Source: Paracoccaceae bacterium (GTDB taxonomy: Bacteria; Pseudomonadota; Alphaproteobacteria; Rhodobacterales; Rhodobacteraceae). From it: 54,542 nucleotides of DNA. The notes beneath the pieces were generated by a model. It was not told where the DNA came from. It made no database searches and saw only the letters and a list, made by a program, of their open reading frames with translations. Position numbers and translations under genes: made by a program. Location: NCBI GenBank assembly GCA_013139635.1, contig WTAL01000162.1:1-54542 (forward strand). Direction: 5' to 3'. The number at the start of each line of letters is the position of its first letter. The stretch's first letter is position 1. Positions 41,588-51,556 of the stretch are shown one piece after another.

Positions 41588-42406
41588 CTAACCTAATTCC
41601 ATGGTTGCGATGCCAAATTCATCGGGGTGTGGGCGCGGCGCAGCCTCGCCCTTATACATACGAGCGGTCGAAAATACAGCTTCCAAGCCGAGTTCTTGAC
41701 ATAATTCATTGGCGGGCACGTTGTGAGAAGGTGCATCTATCGAAACAGATGCGTTTTGAGCATCGGCTTTGGTCACCAAAGCCATCACCAAATCTTTTGC
41801 TACCTTGGTATTGGGCGCATAGAGCGGCCCGATTTTGAAACCGTCGAGGCACTGCCGGATGGTGCCAAAAGCGGTGTTTTCGTCATTAGTGAGCGTGTGT
41901 CTGGTTTTACAGTCGGAAAACCAGCTCTGCATATAGCGAGGGCGAGAAATTCCTGAAATTTGCGCGTCGATCCCAACGACATCGGCCGGGTTTGCTAGCC
42001 CAAACCCAGCCAAGAGCCCCGCCTCTATGTTGCCAAGATATCGCATCGTATTATGTGAAAGCCGAAAGCCTGATTTGGCATAGTTGGCTTGCTGCTCCAC
42101 CACACCGTCCAGCCCAACTGTCCGTTTGCCAAAAAGTTGCATGGCAGCTTGCCATATCTGCCAACCATACCCTTGGCCACGAAAATTTGGGTGGCAAATA
42201 TATAGGCCCAGAAAGCCGAAATCTGGGCTATGTCGGATAGCCGAAATTGCGGCGACCGGCGCCTCGCCCACCCATCCCATCAAAAATCCCGCAGGATCGG
42301 CGGCATGCAAGGCTGCCGCGTCCTCAAGCCCCGGATTCCAACCCTCAGCCGCCGCCCAATCAAGCGCCAGTTGCAAGTCTGCCAATGTCATCGGGCGGAT
42401 ATCCAC
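41588..42406 (-). CDS. GNAT-family N-acetyltransferase
   Basis: 272 aa. The N-terminal half is a GNAT domain: MTLADLQLALDWAAAEGWNP, GLYICHPNFRGQGYGWQIWQ (acetyl-CoA loop R-G-Q-G-Y-G, about residues 76-81) and LDGVVEQQANYAKSGFRLSH. The C-terminal half resembles the acetyltransferase-18/YitH-like extension (DCKTRHTLTNDENTAFGTIR, ARMYKGEAAP). Translation starts with GTG overlapping the lpdA stop (TAGTG), so it is coupled to lpdA. The substrate is unknown. Confidence 0.85.
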   Translation of the reverse strand: MDIRPMTLADLQLALDWAAAEGWNPGLEDAAALHAADPAGFLMGWVGEAPVAAISAIRHSPDFGFLGLYICHPNFRGQGYGWQIWQAAMQLFGKRTVGLDGVVEQQANYAKSGFRLSHNTMRYLGNIEAGLLAGFGLANPADVVGIDAQISGISRPRYMQSWFSDCKTRHTLTNDENTAFGTIRQCLDGFKIGPLYAPNTKVAKDLVMALVTKADAQNASVSIDAPSHNVPANELCQELGLEAVFSTARMYKGEAAPRPHPDEFGIATMELG

Positions 42407-43782
42407 TAGAAATGGATCGCGCGGCCATAGGCATCCAGCACGCTTTCATGCATCATTTCGCTCAGCGTCGGATGCGGGAAAACCGTGTGCATAAGGTCTT
42501 CCTCGGTGGTTTCCAGCTGCCGCCCAATCACATAGCCCTGAATAAGCTCGGTCACCTCGGCCCCCACCATATGCGCGCCCAAAAGCTCGCCGGTTTTGGC
42601 GTCAAAAATGGTTTTGACCATGCCCTCGGCCTCGCCCAGAGCAATAGCTTTTCCGTTGCCCATAAATGGAAAACGGCCAACCTTAATATCTAAGCCAGCC
42701 TCTTTCGCTTTGGCCTCCGTCATGCCCACGCTCGCAATTTGCGGCTGGCAATAGGTGCAACCCGCAATGCTTTCTGGCTTCACCGGATGCACCTTTTGCC
42801 CCGCAATTTTCTCGGCTACCATCACACCTTCATGGCTGGCTTTATGTGCAAGCCACGGCGCGCCCGCGATGTCGCCAATCGCGTAAATACCCGGGATCTT
42901 GGTGGCGCAATATTCGTCGGTTACAATATGCGTGCGGTCAATTTCCAAGCCCAAAGCCTCAAGCCCCAGCCCCTCGGTATTGCCAATAATCCCGACCGCC
43001 GAAATGACAGTATCAAATTCTTCAGTAATGGTTTTGCCGCCCGTCTCGATATGCGCTGTAACCTTGCCCTTGCCGCGATCCAGCTTTTTAACCATAGATT
43101 TCTCCATAACCTTCATGCCCTGCTTCAAAAATTGCTTCTTGGCAAAAGCAGCAATTTCAGCGTCTTCCACGGGCAACACACGGTCCATCACCTCAACCAC
43201 GGTTGTATCAGCCCCCAGCGTGTTGAAAAAGCTGGCGAACTCAATGCCAATGGCGCCAGAGCCAATAACCAACAGCTTTTTGGGCATGCGCACAGGGTCG
43301 AGCGCGTGCCGATAGGTCCAAACGAGGTCGCCATCAGCCTCCAGCCCCGGCAGCTCCCGCGCCCGCGCACCCGTGGCAATGATGATGTTTTTACCGGTCA
43401 GCGTATCCTTACCAACCTTCACCTGCCCCGCAGCCGGAATGCTGGCCTCACCCATAATCACATCAACTTTGTTCTTCTTAAGCAAATGCTTAACGCCAGC
43501 AGATAGCTGAGAAGCCACCCCGCGCGAGCGCTTCACAACCGCCTTCAAATCATACGAAATCGCATCCGCCTTCAGGCCAAACTCCCCCGCCCGCTGCATA
43601 AGGTGAAACACCTCAGCCGAGCGCAAAAGCGCCTTAGTCGGAATGCAGCCCCAGTTCAGGCAAATGCCACCCAAATGCTCTCGCTCCACAATGGCCACCT
43701 TCAGGCCAAGCTGCGCGCCGCGAATGGCCGCAACATAGCCGCCCGGTCCGGCGCCGATAACGATGAGATCATAAGTAGGCAT
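42406..43782 (-). CDS. lpdA: Dihydrolipoyl dehydrogenase
   Basis: 458 aa starting at MPTYDLIVIGAGPGGYVAAI (15 codons inside the open frame). The FAD-binding GAGPGG, the redox-active disulfide GGICLNWGCIPTKALL (about residues 39-54), the NAD-binding GSGAIGIEFASF and the C-terminal His-Glu pair in HTVFPHPTLSEMMHE identify the E3 flavoprotein that reoxidises lipoyl groups in 2-oxoacid dehydrogenases. It differs from classical CVNVGC-type E3 by CLNWGC, common in alphaproteobacterial copies. The GNAT gene is translationally coupled behind it. Confidence 0.95.
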   Translation of the reverse strand: MPTYDLIVIGAGPGGYVAAIRGAQLGLKVAIVEREHLGGICLNWGCIPTKALLRSAEVFHLMQRAGEFGLKADAISYDLKAVVKRSRGVASQLSAGVKHLLKKNKVDVIMGEASIPAAGQVKVGKDTLTGKNIIIATGARARELPGLEADGDLVWTYRHALDPVRMPKKLLVIGSGAIGIEFASFFNTLGADTTVVEVMDRVLPVEDAEIAAFAKKQFLKQGMKVMEKSMVKKLDRGKGKVTAHIETGGKTITEEFDTVISAVGIIGNTEGLGLEALGLEIDRTHIVTDEYCATKIPGIYAIGDIAGAPWLAHKASHEGVMVAEKIAGQKVHPVKPESIAGCTYCQPQIASVGMTEAKAKEAGLDIKVGRFPFMGNGKAIALGEAEGMVKTIFDAKTGELLGAHMVGAEVTELIQGYVIGRQLETTEEDLMHTVFPHPTLSEMMHESVLDAYGRAIHF

Positions 43783-44098
43783 GGGAATTCCCTTCAAATT
43801 TGCTTGCCTGCGACAATAACGCACCAAGCGCTAGGCGCAAGGGGGGCAAGTGCATGGCAGCTATGCGAAAAGGCCACCGAGCGCAGCGAGGCCACGGCCA
43901 GCGGCAGGCATTTTCAGCTTGCTGAAAATGTGCTTTTCCCGAGTGGGGCTTTAGCCCCGCAGAGGGAAAAGCAAGCGTGTTAAATTTTGTGATAAGTTTC
44001 GTGAAAAAAGCCACCCGTGGAACCCTCCGCCGAAATCGCCTTTGCTGCGCAAAAACGCTCCCGACGATTGGGCCGTGGCCTCGCTACGCTCGGCGGTG
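43783..44098. repeat. Gene-free stretch with nested inverted repeats between lpdA and sufS
   Basis: No gene is seen in these 316 bp. Two strong hairpins lie side by side: CATTTTCAGC-TT-GCTGAAAATG (43909-43930) and GCTTTTCCC/GGGAAAAGC (43932-43940, 43964-43972) enclosing GGGGCT-TT-AGCCCC (43945-43958). A 23-bp inverted repeat with one mismatch (43877-43899 against 44071-44093) surrounds them. The hairpins could end sufS transcripts' neighbours or form a leader of lpdA; the outer repeat resembles interspersed extragenic repeats. Confidence 0.65.
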
Positions 44099-45319
44099 CT
44101 AGCCGAAAAGCTCGTGGCAAAGCTCCAACGCGTCTACCAGTTTATCGACCTCTTCCACCGTATTATAAAGCCCAAAACTAGCTCGGCAGGTGGCAGAAAC
44201 GCCCAAATGCTGCATCAGAGGCTGGGCGCAGTGGTGCCCTGCCCGCACGGCAATGCCTTTTTGGTCAACAATGGTAGAAATATCATGCGGATGCGCCCCG
44301 CCCGCCATGGTGAAGCTGAAAATTGCGCCTTTGCCAGGCGCGTTGCCTTGTATATTCAGCCAATTCAACCCGCTCAATTTCTCGTCGGCATAGGCCTTTA
44401 AGCTTGCCTCATGGGCGGCAATGTTCTCCATCCCCAGCCCCATCATATAATCCAGAGCCACGCCAAAGCCGATCATCTGCACAATGCCCGGTGTGCCAGC
44501 TTCAAACTTATGCGGCGGCACGTTATAGCTCACGGCATCGCGCGAAACATCGGCTATCATATCTCCGCCACCCATAAAGGGCCGCATCTCGTCCATGCGC
44601 TCTTTTCGAATAAATATGGCACCCGAGGCCGAGGGGCCATAAAGCTTATGGCCGGTAATCGCATAAAAATCACAGCCGATATCTGCCACATCTACCGGCA
44701 TGTGCACCGTGGCTTGCGAACCGTCAATACAGGTGGCAATGCCCCGCGCCCGCGCCTCGTGGCATATTGTTTTCACGTCCACCACCGTGCCCAGCACGTT
44801 GGACATATGGGTGATCGCAATCAGCTTGGTTTTATCGGTAATCGCGTCAATCACACTTTCTGCGCTCAAGGAGCCATCGGCCGCGGGCTCAACCCATTTC
44901 AGCACAACGCCGTAACGCTCACGCAAAAAGTGCCACGGCACAATGTTGGCATGGTGTTCCATCACCGACAGCAAAATCTCATCCCCAGCTTTCAGGTTTT
45001 CCACGCCCCAGCCATAGGAAACCAAATTCAGCCCGTGGGTAGAGCCGGTGGTAAACAGCACTTCTTCCTCGGAAGGCGCATTCAAAAACCGCCTTATCGT
45101 GCCGCGCACGGCCTCGTATTTATCAGTCGCAAGATTACTTAAAAAGTGCAGACCGCGGTGCACATTGGCATATTCCTCGGCATAGCCCCGCGTTACGGCG
45201 TCAATAACCACCTGCGGTTTTTGCGAAGACGCACCATTGTCGAGGTAAACCAGAGGTTTACCGTTTACTTGGCGCGCCAGAATAGGGAAATCCTTCCGGA
45301 TTTCATTTACATTAAACAT
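44099..45319 (-). CDS. sufS: Cysteine desulfurase SufS
   Basis: 406 aa, class II. It releases sulfur from cysteine as persulfide for Fe-S cluster assembly. The PLP lysine is in YAITGHKLYGPSASGAIF (about residue 225), the active-site cysteine in VRAGHHCAQPLMQHLGV (about residue 364), and NGASSQKP near the N-terminus and GSTHGLN for PLP phosphate binding. It is the last gene of the suf operon; its partner SufE is not in the window. Confidence 0.95.
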   Translation of the reverse strand: MFNVNEIRKDFPILARQVNGKPLVYLDNGASSQKPQVVIDAVTRGYAEEYANVHRGLHFLSNLATDKYEAVRGTIRRFLNAPSEEEVLFTTGSTHGLNLVSYGWGVENLKAGDEILLSVMEHHANIVPWHFLRERYGVVLKWVEPAADGSLSAESVIDAITDKTKLIAITHMSNVLGTVVDVKTICHEARARGIATCIDGSQATVHMPVDVADIGCDFYAITGHKLYGPSASGAIFIRKERMDEMRPFMGGGDMIADVSRDAVSYNVPPHKFEAGTPGIVQMIGFGVALDYMMGLGMENIAAHEASLKAYADEKLSGLNWLNIQGNAPGKGAIFSFTMAGGAHPHDISTIVDQKGIAVRAGHHCAQPLMQHLGVSATCRASFGLYNTVEEVDKLVDALELCHELFG

Positions 45320-45331
45320 GAGCTAAGGCCC

Positions 45332-46033
45332 TTAAATAATCCCGTTTACTCTCATATAAAGAGCAAAGAACCACATTACCATGGCCACAAATGTCATCCC
45401 TGCAAAAACAGGGTACGTTTGCTTGGTATGATGGGCTTCAGCCACCCCTGCCGAGATAAAATAAACAAAGGGGATCAAGCTCATCCAATAGGGCGCCTGC
45501 GAAATGAAGGCATCTTGCAAAATGGGGAATTGCGTTTCAAATGATGCAAATAACACGGTTATCAGCGCAAAAAGCAGCCCAAAGGGCGCGGCGACAAGGC
45601 TACCCCAAAATACCCCGGCGCGGGTTGATCTCCAGCTACCTTTGCCGCCAAATAGCCGCATAGCAAACCCTAGAACCAGCGAAAATATATATACTGAGGC
45701 CGTACGGGCAAACAGTGCCACAATCAGCCAGATGCCGATTTCAGCGGGTAGCATATCTTTCGCGCCTAGCGTGGGGGCAACCACAGCCTTAAGCGCCCAA
45801 GAAAGGAAAAACACCATATCTGATAGCAGAATATAAAAAAGCAGCCGCCCCTCAGAGGGGTTTTCATTTATCAATCGCCGAGTCGAAGCGCGCATGTCTT
45901 TCCATGCATCAAATATTCGCATCGCGAGGCCAGAATGCTTGGTTTGATAGGTGCCAATTTCGGTGGTGAATTCTTTGTCGTCAATGGCATCCAGCGGCTT
46001 TATCGTATCCGCGTCACTTGCTTGCATGGTCAT
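45332..46033 (-). CDS. YIP1-family membrane protein (first of two)
   Basis: 233 aa. After a soluble N-terminal about 70 residues there are five hydrophobic segments, and the loop SLVLGFAMRLFGGKGSWRST with ARAGVFWGSL-like surroundings (TRAGVFWGSLVAAPFGLLFA) is typical of bacterial YIP1-domain proteins. It shares its layout (R-R-L-x-E-x-P-S/G-E-x-R-L, then FGGxGS/D-W/G-x-S/Y) with the next gene, suggesting duplication. It lies between sufD and sufS, so it is transcribed with Fe-S assembly genes, but its role there is unknown. Confidence 0.75.
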   Translation of the reverse strand: MTMQASDADTIKPLDAIDDKEFTTEIGTYQTKHSGLAMRIFDAWKDMRASTRRLINENPSEGRLLFYILLSDMVFFLSWALKAVVAPTLGAKDMLPAEIGIWLIVALFARTASVYIFSLVLGFAMRLFGGKGSWRSTRAGVFWGSLVAAPFGLLFALITVLFASFETQFPILQDAFISQAPYWMSLIPFVYFISAGVAEAHHTKQTYPVFAGMTFVAMVMWFFALYMRVNGII

Positions 46034-46052
46034 AATTACGTCTCGTCTATTG

Positions 46053-46622
46053 CTATCCGATGATTAAAACTCTGAAAACAATAGTTACTGCAAAAACTGT
46101 CAAAACTATGGCGACACTAGGGAGATACGGTGATCTAAATCCCTCAGCCACGCTCAGACAGGCACCCCATACAAAGGCAAATAATAAAAACATTACAACA
46201 GGTAATGCTGTAGCCAACCATAGCACAGGAAACACCGATTGCAATATAGTTGAAAGTAAAGCTACTGGAGAAACAACGAGTAACGCCCAAAAAAGCGCCA
46301 AGCGCGCCGAATACCCATCACCACTGCCACCGAATAGTTTGGAAATGATCCGCGATACTGATGCTACCCCGTAAAACAACAAGGGCGCAAAAAAGAAGGA
46401 CGCCACGAGGTTGGTTACAAAAATGGCCGTATTGCTTATTTCTTCCGTGGCTTGCAGGGTTGAATTGGCGAGCAAATTGGGAATGCGCGCCACAAAAAAC
46501 AGCAATATGGCCACCACAAGGAAAATTAGTAGCCGCTCTTCGCCGGGGTGCTCGTCCAGCCGCCGTTGCATAGATGCGCGCGGGCCTTTATAGGCCCGCA
46601 GGATTTCCCCCGCAACGCTCAC
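46053..46622 (-). CDS. YIP1-family membrane protein (second of two)
   Basis: 189 aa, five predicted membrane helices. MQRRLDEHPGEERLLIFLVV followed by FGGSGDGYSARLALFWALLV parallels the neighbouring protein encoded at 45332-46033, indicating a tandem duplicate with diverged sequence. Its stop is about 20 bp from that gene's start and its ATG overlaps the end of sufD, so both are part of the suf operon. Similar YIP1 genes occur in suf clusters of Rhodobacterales; function unknown. Confidence 0.72.
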   Translation of the reverse strand: MSVAGEILRAYKGPRASMQRRLDEHPGEERLLIFLVVAILLFFVARIPNLLANSTLQATEEISNTAIFVTNLVASFFFAPLLFYGVASVSRIISKLFGGSGDGYSARLALFWALLVVSPVALLSTILQSVFPVLWLATALPVVMFLLFAFVWGACLSVAEGFRSPYLPSVAIVLTVFAVTIVFRVLIIG

Positions 46623-47905
46623 CCTTTATGCCGCTCTGTCCAGCCCAAAAGCCGCGAACGAATATCCTCGGCCAGCTCTTCGCTTTCAATTTCCTGAATG
46701 GCTTCATCCAAAAACGCGATGATCATCATATTTTGCGCCTGCGCCCGTGGCACCCCGCGTGACATCAAGTAAAACAGCGAGTTTTCATCAACGGCGCCAC
46801 AGGTGGAGCCATGCGAGCACGCCACATCATCGGCATAAATCTCAAGCTCTGGTTTGGCGAGGAAATTGCTATCGTCATCCAGCAGCAGCCCTTGGCTGAT
46901 CTGGTAGCCGTCGGTTTTCTGCGCGTCCGGCTTCACAAGAATCTTCCCTTGAAACACCCCCGTAGCGCCGTTTTTCAGCACCTTCTTAAACACCTGACGG
47001 CTCTCGCAATTTACCGCATCATGGGTGATGAAAATGGTGTCATCATGCGAAAAATCACCATCGCCAAGGCAGGCACCCGCCACTGAGGCTTTAGTGTCGT
47101 CGCCGATAATATCAAGAACAACTTCGTTGCGGGTCAGCACGCCGTTTACGGTTAGCGTAAAACTCTTGAAATGGCTCTCGGCACCGAGGCGAGCAAAAAT
47201 CGCCGTAGTCGCAAGGCGTGCGTGGTCTCGCCCTTGAGCGCGCAAATGGTGGAACGAACCGCCATCAGCCACGTCCACTTCCATCACGGTATTTAGCCGC
47301 GAAGCCCCCGCGCCATTTTCCAGAATGCTCAGGTCTGCCCCGCTTTCCACCCTAATTACATGGTGAATAACCGCATCCGAAGTGGTTTTTTCACGGCAAT
47401 ACCGTAAAGCAACAGGCTTAGAAACCTTACCCGTTGCCCGAATAACCACACCCTGCCCCGCCAGCGCCGTATTCAGCGCCGCAAAAGGCCGGTTCACTGG
47501 CGATTGCCCATTGGTTTCAAAAACGCCAAAAACGTCAGCCGCCCAGTGGATATCCGCACTTAGCGCATCCTCAAGCATAGAAATCTCAAGGCCTTCCCCG
47601 CTCAAATCATCCGATTGATCCGGCGCATAAACCCCATCCACAAACGTAATCAGCAGCTTTTCAACTCCGTCAAAAACCGGAACCTCCTCCAGCTGCAAAA
47701 TCTCCACATCCGGTGCCTCAAACGCGTTCAGCGTGGTCGGATTGGTATAGCGCCAATACTCGTCCCGCCGCCCAGCCGCGCCCATTCCAAGTGTCCGCTC
47801 CCGCGCCGCGTGCCGCGAAGCCTCAGCCCAATCCGACCCTTTGCGCGGCGCGCTATGGCGCGCCAGCAGGGCCTCGGTGGGGTTATCAAACTTAGCCTCG
47901 CCCAT
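46619..47905 (-). CDS. sufD: Fe-S assembly scaffold subunit SufD
   Basis: 428 aa. The SufBD core beta-helix is recognisable by GARLGAESHFKSFTL-like strands, CLGDGDFSHDDTIFITHDAV, FQGKILVKPDAQKTDGYQIS, LAKPELEIYADDVACSHGST and CGAVDENSLFYLMSRGVPRA. It pairs with SufB in the SufBC2D scaffold. The ATG at 47905 overlaps the sufC stop (TGATG); the GTG one codon earlier is less likely. Confidence 0.93.
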   Translation of the reverse strand: MGEAKFDNPTEALLARHSAPRKGSDWAEASRHAARERTLGMGAAGRRDEYWRYTNPTTLNAFEAPDVEILQLEEVPVFDGVEKLLITFVDGVYAPDQSDDLSGEGLEISMLEDALSADIHWAADVFGVFETNGQSPVNRPFAALNTALAGQGVVIRATGKVSKPVALRYCREKTTSDAVIHHVIRVESGADLSILENGAGASRLNTVMEVDVADGGSFHHLRAQGRDHARLATTAIFARLGAESHFKSFTLTVNGVLTRNEVVLDIIGDDTKASVAGACLGDGDFSHDDTIFITHDAVNCESRQVFKKVLKNGATGVFQGKILVKPDAQKTDGYQISQGLLLDDDSNFLAKPELEIYADDVACSHGSTCGAVDENSLFYLMSRGVPRAQAQNMMIIAFLDEAIQEIESEELAEDIRSRLLGWTERHKG

Positions 47906-48660
47906 CACGCAACCTCGTTCAACAGGTCAGCATAGCCGTTGTTTTCAACTTCCAGCGCAAGCTCCGGCCCGCCAGATTTAATGATCTTACCGTCCGCCAT
48001 AATGTGCACAACATCGGGCTTAATATGGTCCAGCAAGCGCTGGTAGTGCGTGATCACAAGAAATGACCGCTCGCCATTCCTAAGCGCATTCACACCCTCG
48101 GCCACCAGCTTCATCGCATCCACATCGAGGCCGGAATCCGTCTCGTCCAAAATGCACATCTTTGGCTCCAGCATCGCCATTTGCAAAATCTCATTGCGTT
48201 TTTTCTCACCGCCGGAAAAGCCCACATTCACAGGCCGCTTCAGCATATCCGCATCAATCTTCAGGCTCTTCGCCTTTTCCCGCACAATCTTCAGGAATTG
48301 CGCCGCGTTCAGCTCCTCTTCCCCCCGCATTTTGCGCTGAGAGTTCACCGCCGTGCGCAAAAACGTCATGTTCCCCACACCCGGAATTTCTACCGGATAC
48401 TGAAACGCCAAAAACAGCCCCGCCGCCGCGCGTTCATCCGGCTCCATATCAAGCAAGTTTGCGCCGTCCAGCAGCACCTCGCCCTCATCCACCACATAGC
48501 CGTTTTTCCCCGACGCCACATAAGACATCGTCGATTTACCAGACCCGTTCGGCCCCATAATCGCATGCACTTCCCCCGCGCCAATGCGCAGTGTCATCCC
48601 CTTCAGGATCTGCTTATCTTCATCCGCCAATGAGGCTTTCAGGTTTTTAATCTCAAACAT
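47905..48660 (-). CDS. sufC: Fe-S assembly ATPase SufC
   Basis: 251 aa ABC-type ATPase starting at MFEIKNLKASLADEDKQILK, with GAGAG-type ribosome site before the ATG. Walker A is IMGPNGSGKSTMSYVASG (about residues 34-51), the signature is VNVGFSGGEKKRNEILQMAM, Walker B CILDETDSGLDVDAM, and the switch His in LVITHYQRLL. It drives conformational change of SufBD. Confidence 0.96.
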   Translation of the reverse strand: MFEIKNLKASLADEDKQILKGMTLRIGAGEVHAIMGPNGSGKSTMSYVASGKNGYVVDEGEVLLDGANLLDMEPDERAAAGLFLAFQYPVEIPGVGNMTFLRTAVNSQRKMRGEEELNAAQFLKIVREKAKSLKIDADMLKRPVNVGFSGGEKKRNEILQMAMLEPKMCILDETDSGLDVDAMKLVAEGVNALRNGERSFLVITHYQRLLDHIKPDVVHIMADGKIIKSGGPELALEVENNGYADLLNEVA

Positions 48661-48718
48661 TTTTCTCTCCACTCCCCGCTTTGGCGGGTAACTTATTTGT
48701 TGCCATCGGCAAGATTTA

Positions 48719-48970
48719 CTAAATTTTAGGTCTCAATTTTTTGACGATTTTAAATAGGCCTGCCGAGCAAACGCCAAGGCAAATGCTGATGAAGATAGCC
48801 CCGACCCATTCTCCCTCTGGCCATAGAATTAAAAAGGTAATAGGGATGGCTAAAACCGCGCCTATGACCGCAGTCATCAGCACACGTTCCGACAAGAAAT
48901 ACAGAAAAACACTCAAGATGTTGCGCTCCAGCACCTTGACCTCCACTTTCATTGCTTCCCGTTCTTCCAT
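48719..48970 (-). CDS. Small two-helix membrane protein in the suf operon
   Basis: 83 aa. A charged N-terminus (MEEREAMKVEVKVLERNILS) is followed by two membrane helices (VLMTAVIGAVLAIPITFLIL; VGAIFISICLGVCSAGLFKI) and a basic tail. It lies between sufB and sufC, with its start adjacent to the sufB stop. The position suggests co-expression only; no family is recognised. Confidence 0.65.
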   Translation of the reverse strand: MEEREAMKVEVKVLERNILSVFLYFLSERVLMTAVIGAVLAIPITFLILWPEGEWVGAIFISICLGVCSAGLFKIVKKLRPKI

Positions 48971-50479
48971 CTACCCAACGCTCCCCTCAAGCGAAATCGC
49001 CACGAGCTTTTGCGCTTCCATCGCGAATTCCATCGGCAGGGATTGCAGCACTTCCTTGGCAAAACCATTTACGATCAAGGCCACAGCCTCTTCCTCGCCC
49101 ATGCCGCGTTGGCGGCAATAAAACAACTGTTCGTCATCCACTTTACTTGTAGTAGCTTCATGCTCTATCCGGCTGGAATTGTTACGACATTCCATATAAG
49201 GCACCGTGTGCGCCCCACATTTATCGCCAATAAGCAGGCTGTCACACTGGGTGTAATTCCGGCTGTTCACCGCTTTCGGATGCATCGAAACCAGCCCGCG
49301 ATAGGTGTTTTGTGCCTTACCCGCCGAAATCCCCTTAGACACAATCCGCGACTTGGTGCGCTTGCCCAAATGGACCATCTTGGTGCCGGTATCCGCCTGC
49401 TGCATATTATTCGCAATCGCGATCGAATAAAACTCACCCTGCGAGTCATCCCCGCGTAAAATGCAGCTCGGATATTTCCACGTCACGGCAGACCCCGTCT
49501 CAACCTGCGTCCACATCACCTTGGCGCGGTCACCTCGGCAATCTGCCCGCTTGGTCACGAAATTATAAATCCCGCCCACGCCGTTTTCATCACCCGGATA
49601 CCAGTTTTGCACCGTCGAATACTTAATGTCGGCATCTTCCTGAATAATCAGCTCCACCACCGCCGCGTGCAGTTGGTTTTCGTCGCGCATCGGCGCCGTG
49701 CAGCCCTCCAAATAGCTCACCTGCGCGCCTTTTTCAGCAATAATCAGCGTCCGCTCAAACTGCCCCGTATTCTCGGCGTTAATCCGGAAATACGTGCTCA
49801 GCTCCATCGGGCATTTCACGCCCTCGGGGATATATACGAACGACCCATCCGAGAAAACCGCGCTATTCAAGGTGGCATAATAGTTGTCGGTCGGCGGCAC
49901 CACGGTGCCCAAATATTTCTTTACCAGCTCAGGGTGGTCCTTAATCGCCTCAGAAATCGAGCAAAAAATCACACCCGCCGCCGCCAGCTCTTTCTTAAAA
50001 GTCGTGCCCACAGACACGCTGTCAAATACCGCATCCACCGCAACCTTGCGGCCTTCCTCGGCCCCCTCAACACCCGCGAGCAACGCTTGCTCAGCCAAAG
50101 GAATGCCCAGCTTCTTATACGTTTCCAGCAGCTTAGGGTCCACATCGTCCAAGCTCTTCGGCTTCTCCACCATGCTCTTCGGGCGGGCATAATAGTAAAT
50201 GTCCTGAAAATCAATTTCCGGATAGTTCACCATCGCCCACTTCGGCTCGGTCATCTTTTCCCAGCGGCGAAACGCATCCAGCCGCCATTCCAGCATCCAT
50301 TCCGGCTCATCATTCTTGCCAGAAATCAGCCGCACGATGTCCTCATTCACGCCCTTAGGCGCATATTCCATCTCGATATCGGTGGCAAAACCATACTTAT
50401 ACTTCTCGCCAACAGTTTTCACCGCATCAACGGTGTCCGCATCCACGCCATCCTTGGCAATGCTCTCAAGTGTAGACAT
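48971..50479 (-). CDS. sufB: Fe-S assembly scaffold subunit SufB
   Basis: 502 aa. Family segments include [76 protein letters not shown]-like ([20 protein letters not shown]) and [20 protein letters not shown], with the conserved cysteine of the assembly site in MECRN. It carries the nascent cluster with SufD and SufC. Confidence 0.96.
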   Translation of the reverse strand: MSTLESIAKDGVDADTVDAVKTVGEKYKYGFATDIEMEYAPKGVNEDIVRLISGKNDEPEWMLEWRLDAFRRWEKMTEPKWAMVNYPEIDFQDIYYYARPKSMVEKPKSLDDVDPKLLETYKKLGIPLAEQALLAGVEGAEEGRKVAVDAVFDSVSVGTTFKKELAAAGVIFCSISEAIKDHPELVKKYLGTVVPPTDNYYATLNSAVFSDGSFVYIPEGVKCPMELSTYFRINAENTGQFERTLIIAEKGAQVSYLEGCTAPMRDENQLHAAVVELIIQEDADIKYSTVQNWYPGDENGVGGIYNFVTKRADCRGDRAKVMWTQVETGSAVTWKYPSCILRGDDSQGEFYSIAIANNMQQADTGTKMVHLGKRTKSRIVSKGISAGKAQNTYRGLVSMHPKAVNSRNYTQCDSLLIGDKCGAHTVPYMECRNNSSRIEHEATTSKVDDEQLFYCRQRGMGEEEAVALIVNGFAKEVLQSLPMEFAMEAQKLVAISLEGSVG

Positions 50480-50488
50480 TTTATTCCC

Positions 50489-51556
50489 CTAACGTCGCGC
50501 CTTAAAGCGCTTATATTCCTTGAGCCACGCATCCGCGAAGCTGTCCAATTCTGCTGCCGTTGTGCTCGGGCCAATGCTGACCCTAATCGCACTTCCGGCG
50601 GTAATCTCGTCATATCCCATGGCCTTCAAAACCCGAGACGCCTTAACTTTGCCGCTGCTACAAGCCGACCCAGCCGACACCGCAAACCCGGCCAAATCCA
50701 TCTGCATCACCTGCGTTTCAGCCTTCCAGCCCGGCACTGCAAAATAGCTAGTATTAGGCAGGCGCTCCACATCTTTACCAAATATGATCAACTCCGGCAC
50801 CTCGTTCAAGAGCCGTTCTTCAAATACATTACGATTTTGCTCAACTATTAGCCAGACCCCATCTGCGAGGTCTTTCGCCGCAGCCTCCGCCGCCGCCCCC
50901 ATGCCCGCAATGCCAACCACATTTTCCGTGCCAGAGCGCCGCCCTTTTTCTTGACCGCTTCCAGCAGATTTAGTTCCAATTTCGGCACCCAGACCTAAAA
51001 TAAGCGCGCCTGCCCCCTTTGGCCCACCAAATTTATGAGATGACAAAATCCCGAAAGACTCGATGAATGGTGTTTGATGCTCCAATCGCGAAACGCTTTG
51101 CACAAGATCGATGAATGTCGATGCCGTAGGTATCCAAGGTGGCTGGCTCTGAACGACACCAGTTTCACTGTTTGCTCTCTGCCAACAGATGATATCAGGC
51201 TTAAACCCTTTAGGTTCCGGCCATTCGCCAAGCCCCCACTCATCCAATTCAGCAAACTCATCTGCCCAAGCCAAAACGGAATCATGTTCGTACGGAAGGG
51301 CAAAAACCCTTTTCCGACTAGAAAGAACCATGGCAGCAGACTCGGTCGCGCCAGATGTAAATACGACACCCTCCCGATCACAGCCAACCAAATCCGCCAC
51401 CTGCCCCCGCGCCTTTTCCACAATCGCCTTGGCGGCTCGCCCTTCGGCATGCACAGAGCTTGGATTGCCAAGGCAATCCATCGCGTCCAGCATGGCCGCC
51501 CGCGCTTTTGGCCGCAGAGGCGCCGTGGCATTCCAGTCTAAATATACTCGATTCAT
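50489..51556 (-). CDS. Cysteine desulfurase, IscS/NifS-type (class I)
   Basis: 355 aa. MNRVYLDWNATAPLRPKARA, FTSGATESAAMV, the PLP lysine in SFGILSSHKFGGPKGAGALI (about residue 177), SGTENVVGIAGM and the active-site cysteine in SAGSACSSGKVKASRVLKAM (about residue 295) place it with NifS/IscS-like class I enzymes. The usual DAVQ-x-x-G segment reads DLVQSVSR. Two desulfurases, this one and SufS at the far end, flank the same suf operon. It overlaps iscR by 4 bp and leads into sufB. Confidence 0.9.
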   Translation of the reverse strand: MNRVYLDWNATAPLRPKARAAMLDAMDCLGNPSSVHAEGRAAKAIVEKARGQVADLVGCDREGVVFTSGATESAAMVLSSRKRVFALPYEHDSVLAWADEFAELDEWGLGEWPEPKGFKPDIICWQRANSETGVVQSQPPWIPTASTFIDLVQSVSRLEHQTPFIESFGILSSHKFGGPKGAGALILGLGAEIGTKSAGSGQEKGRRSGTENVVGIAGMGAAAEAAAKDLADGVWLIVEQNRNVFEERLLNEVPELIIFGKDVERLPNTSYFAVPGWKAETQVMQMDLAGFAVSAGSACSSGKVKASRVLKAMGYDEITAGSAIRVSIGPSTTAAELDSFADAWLKEYKRFKARR

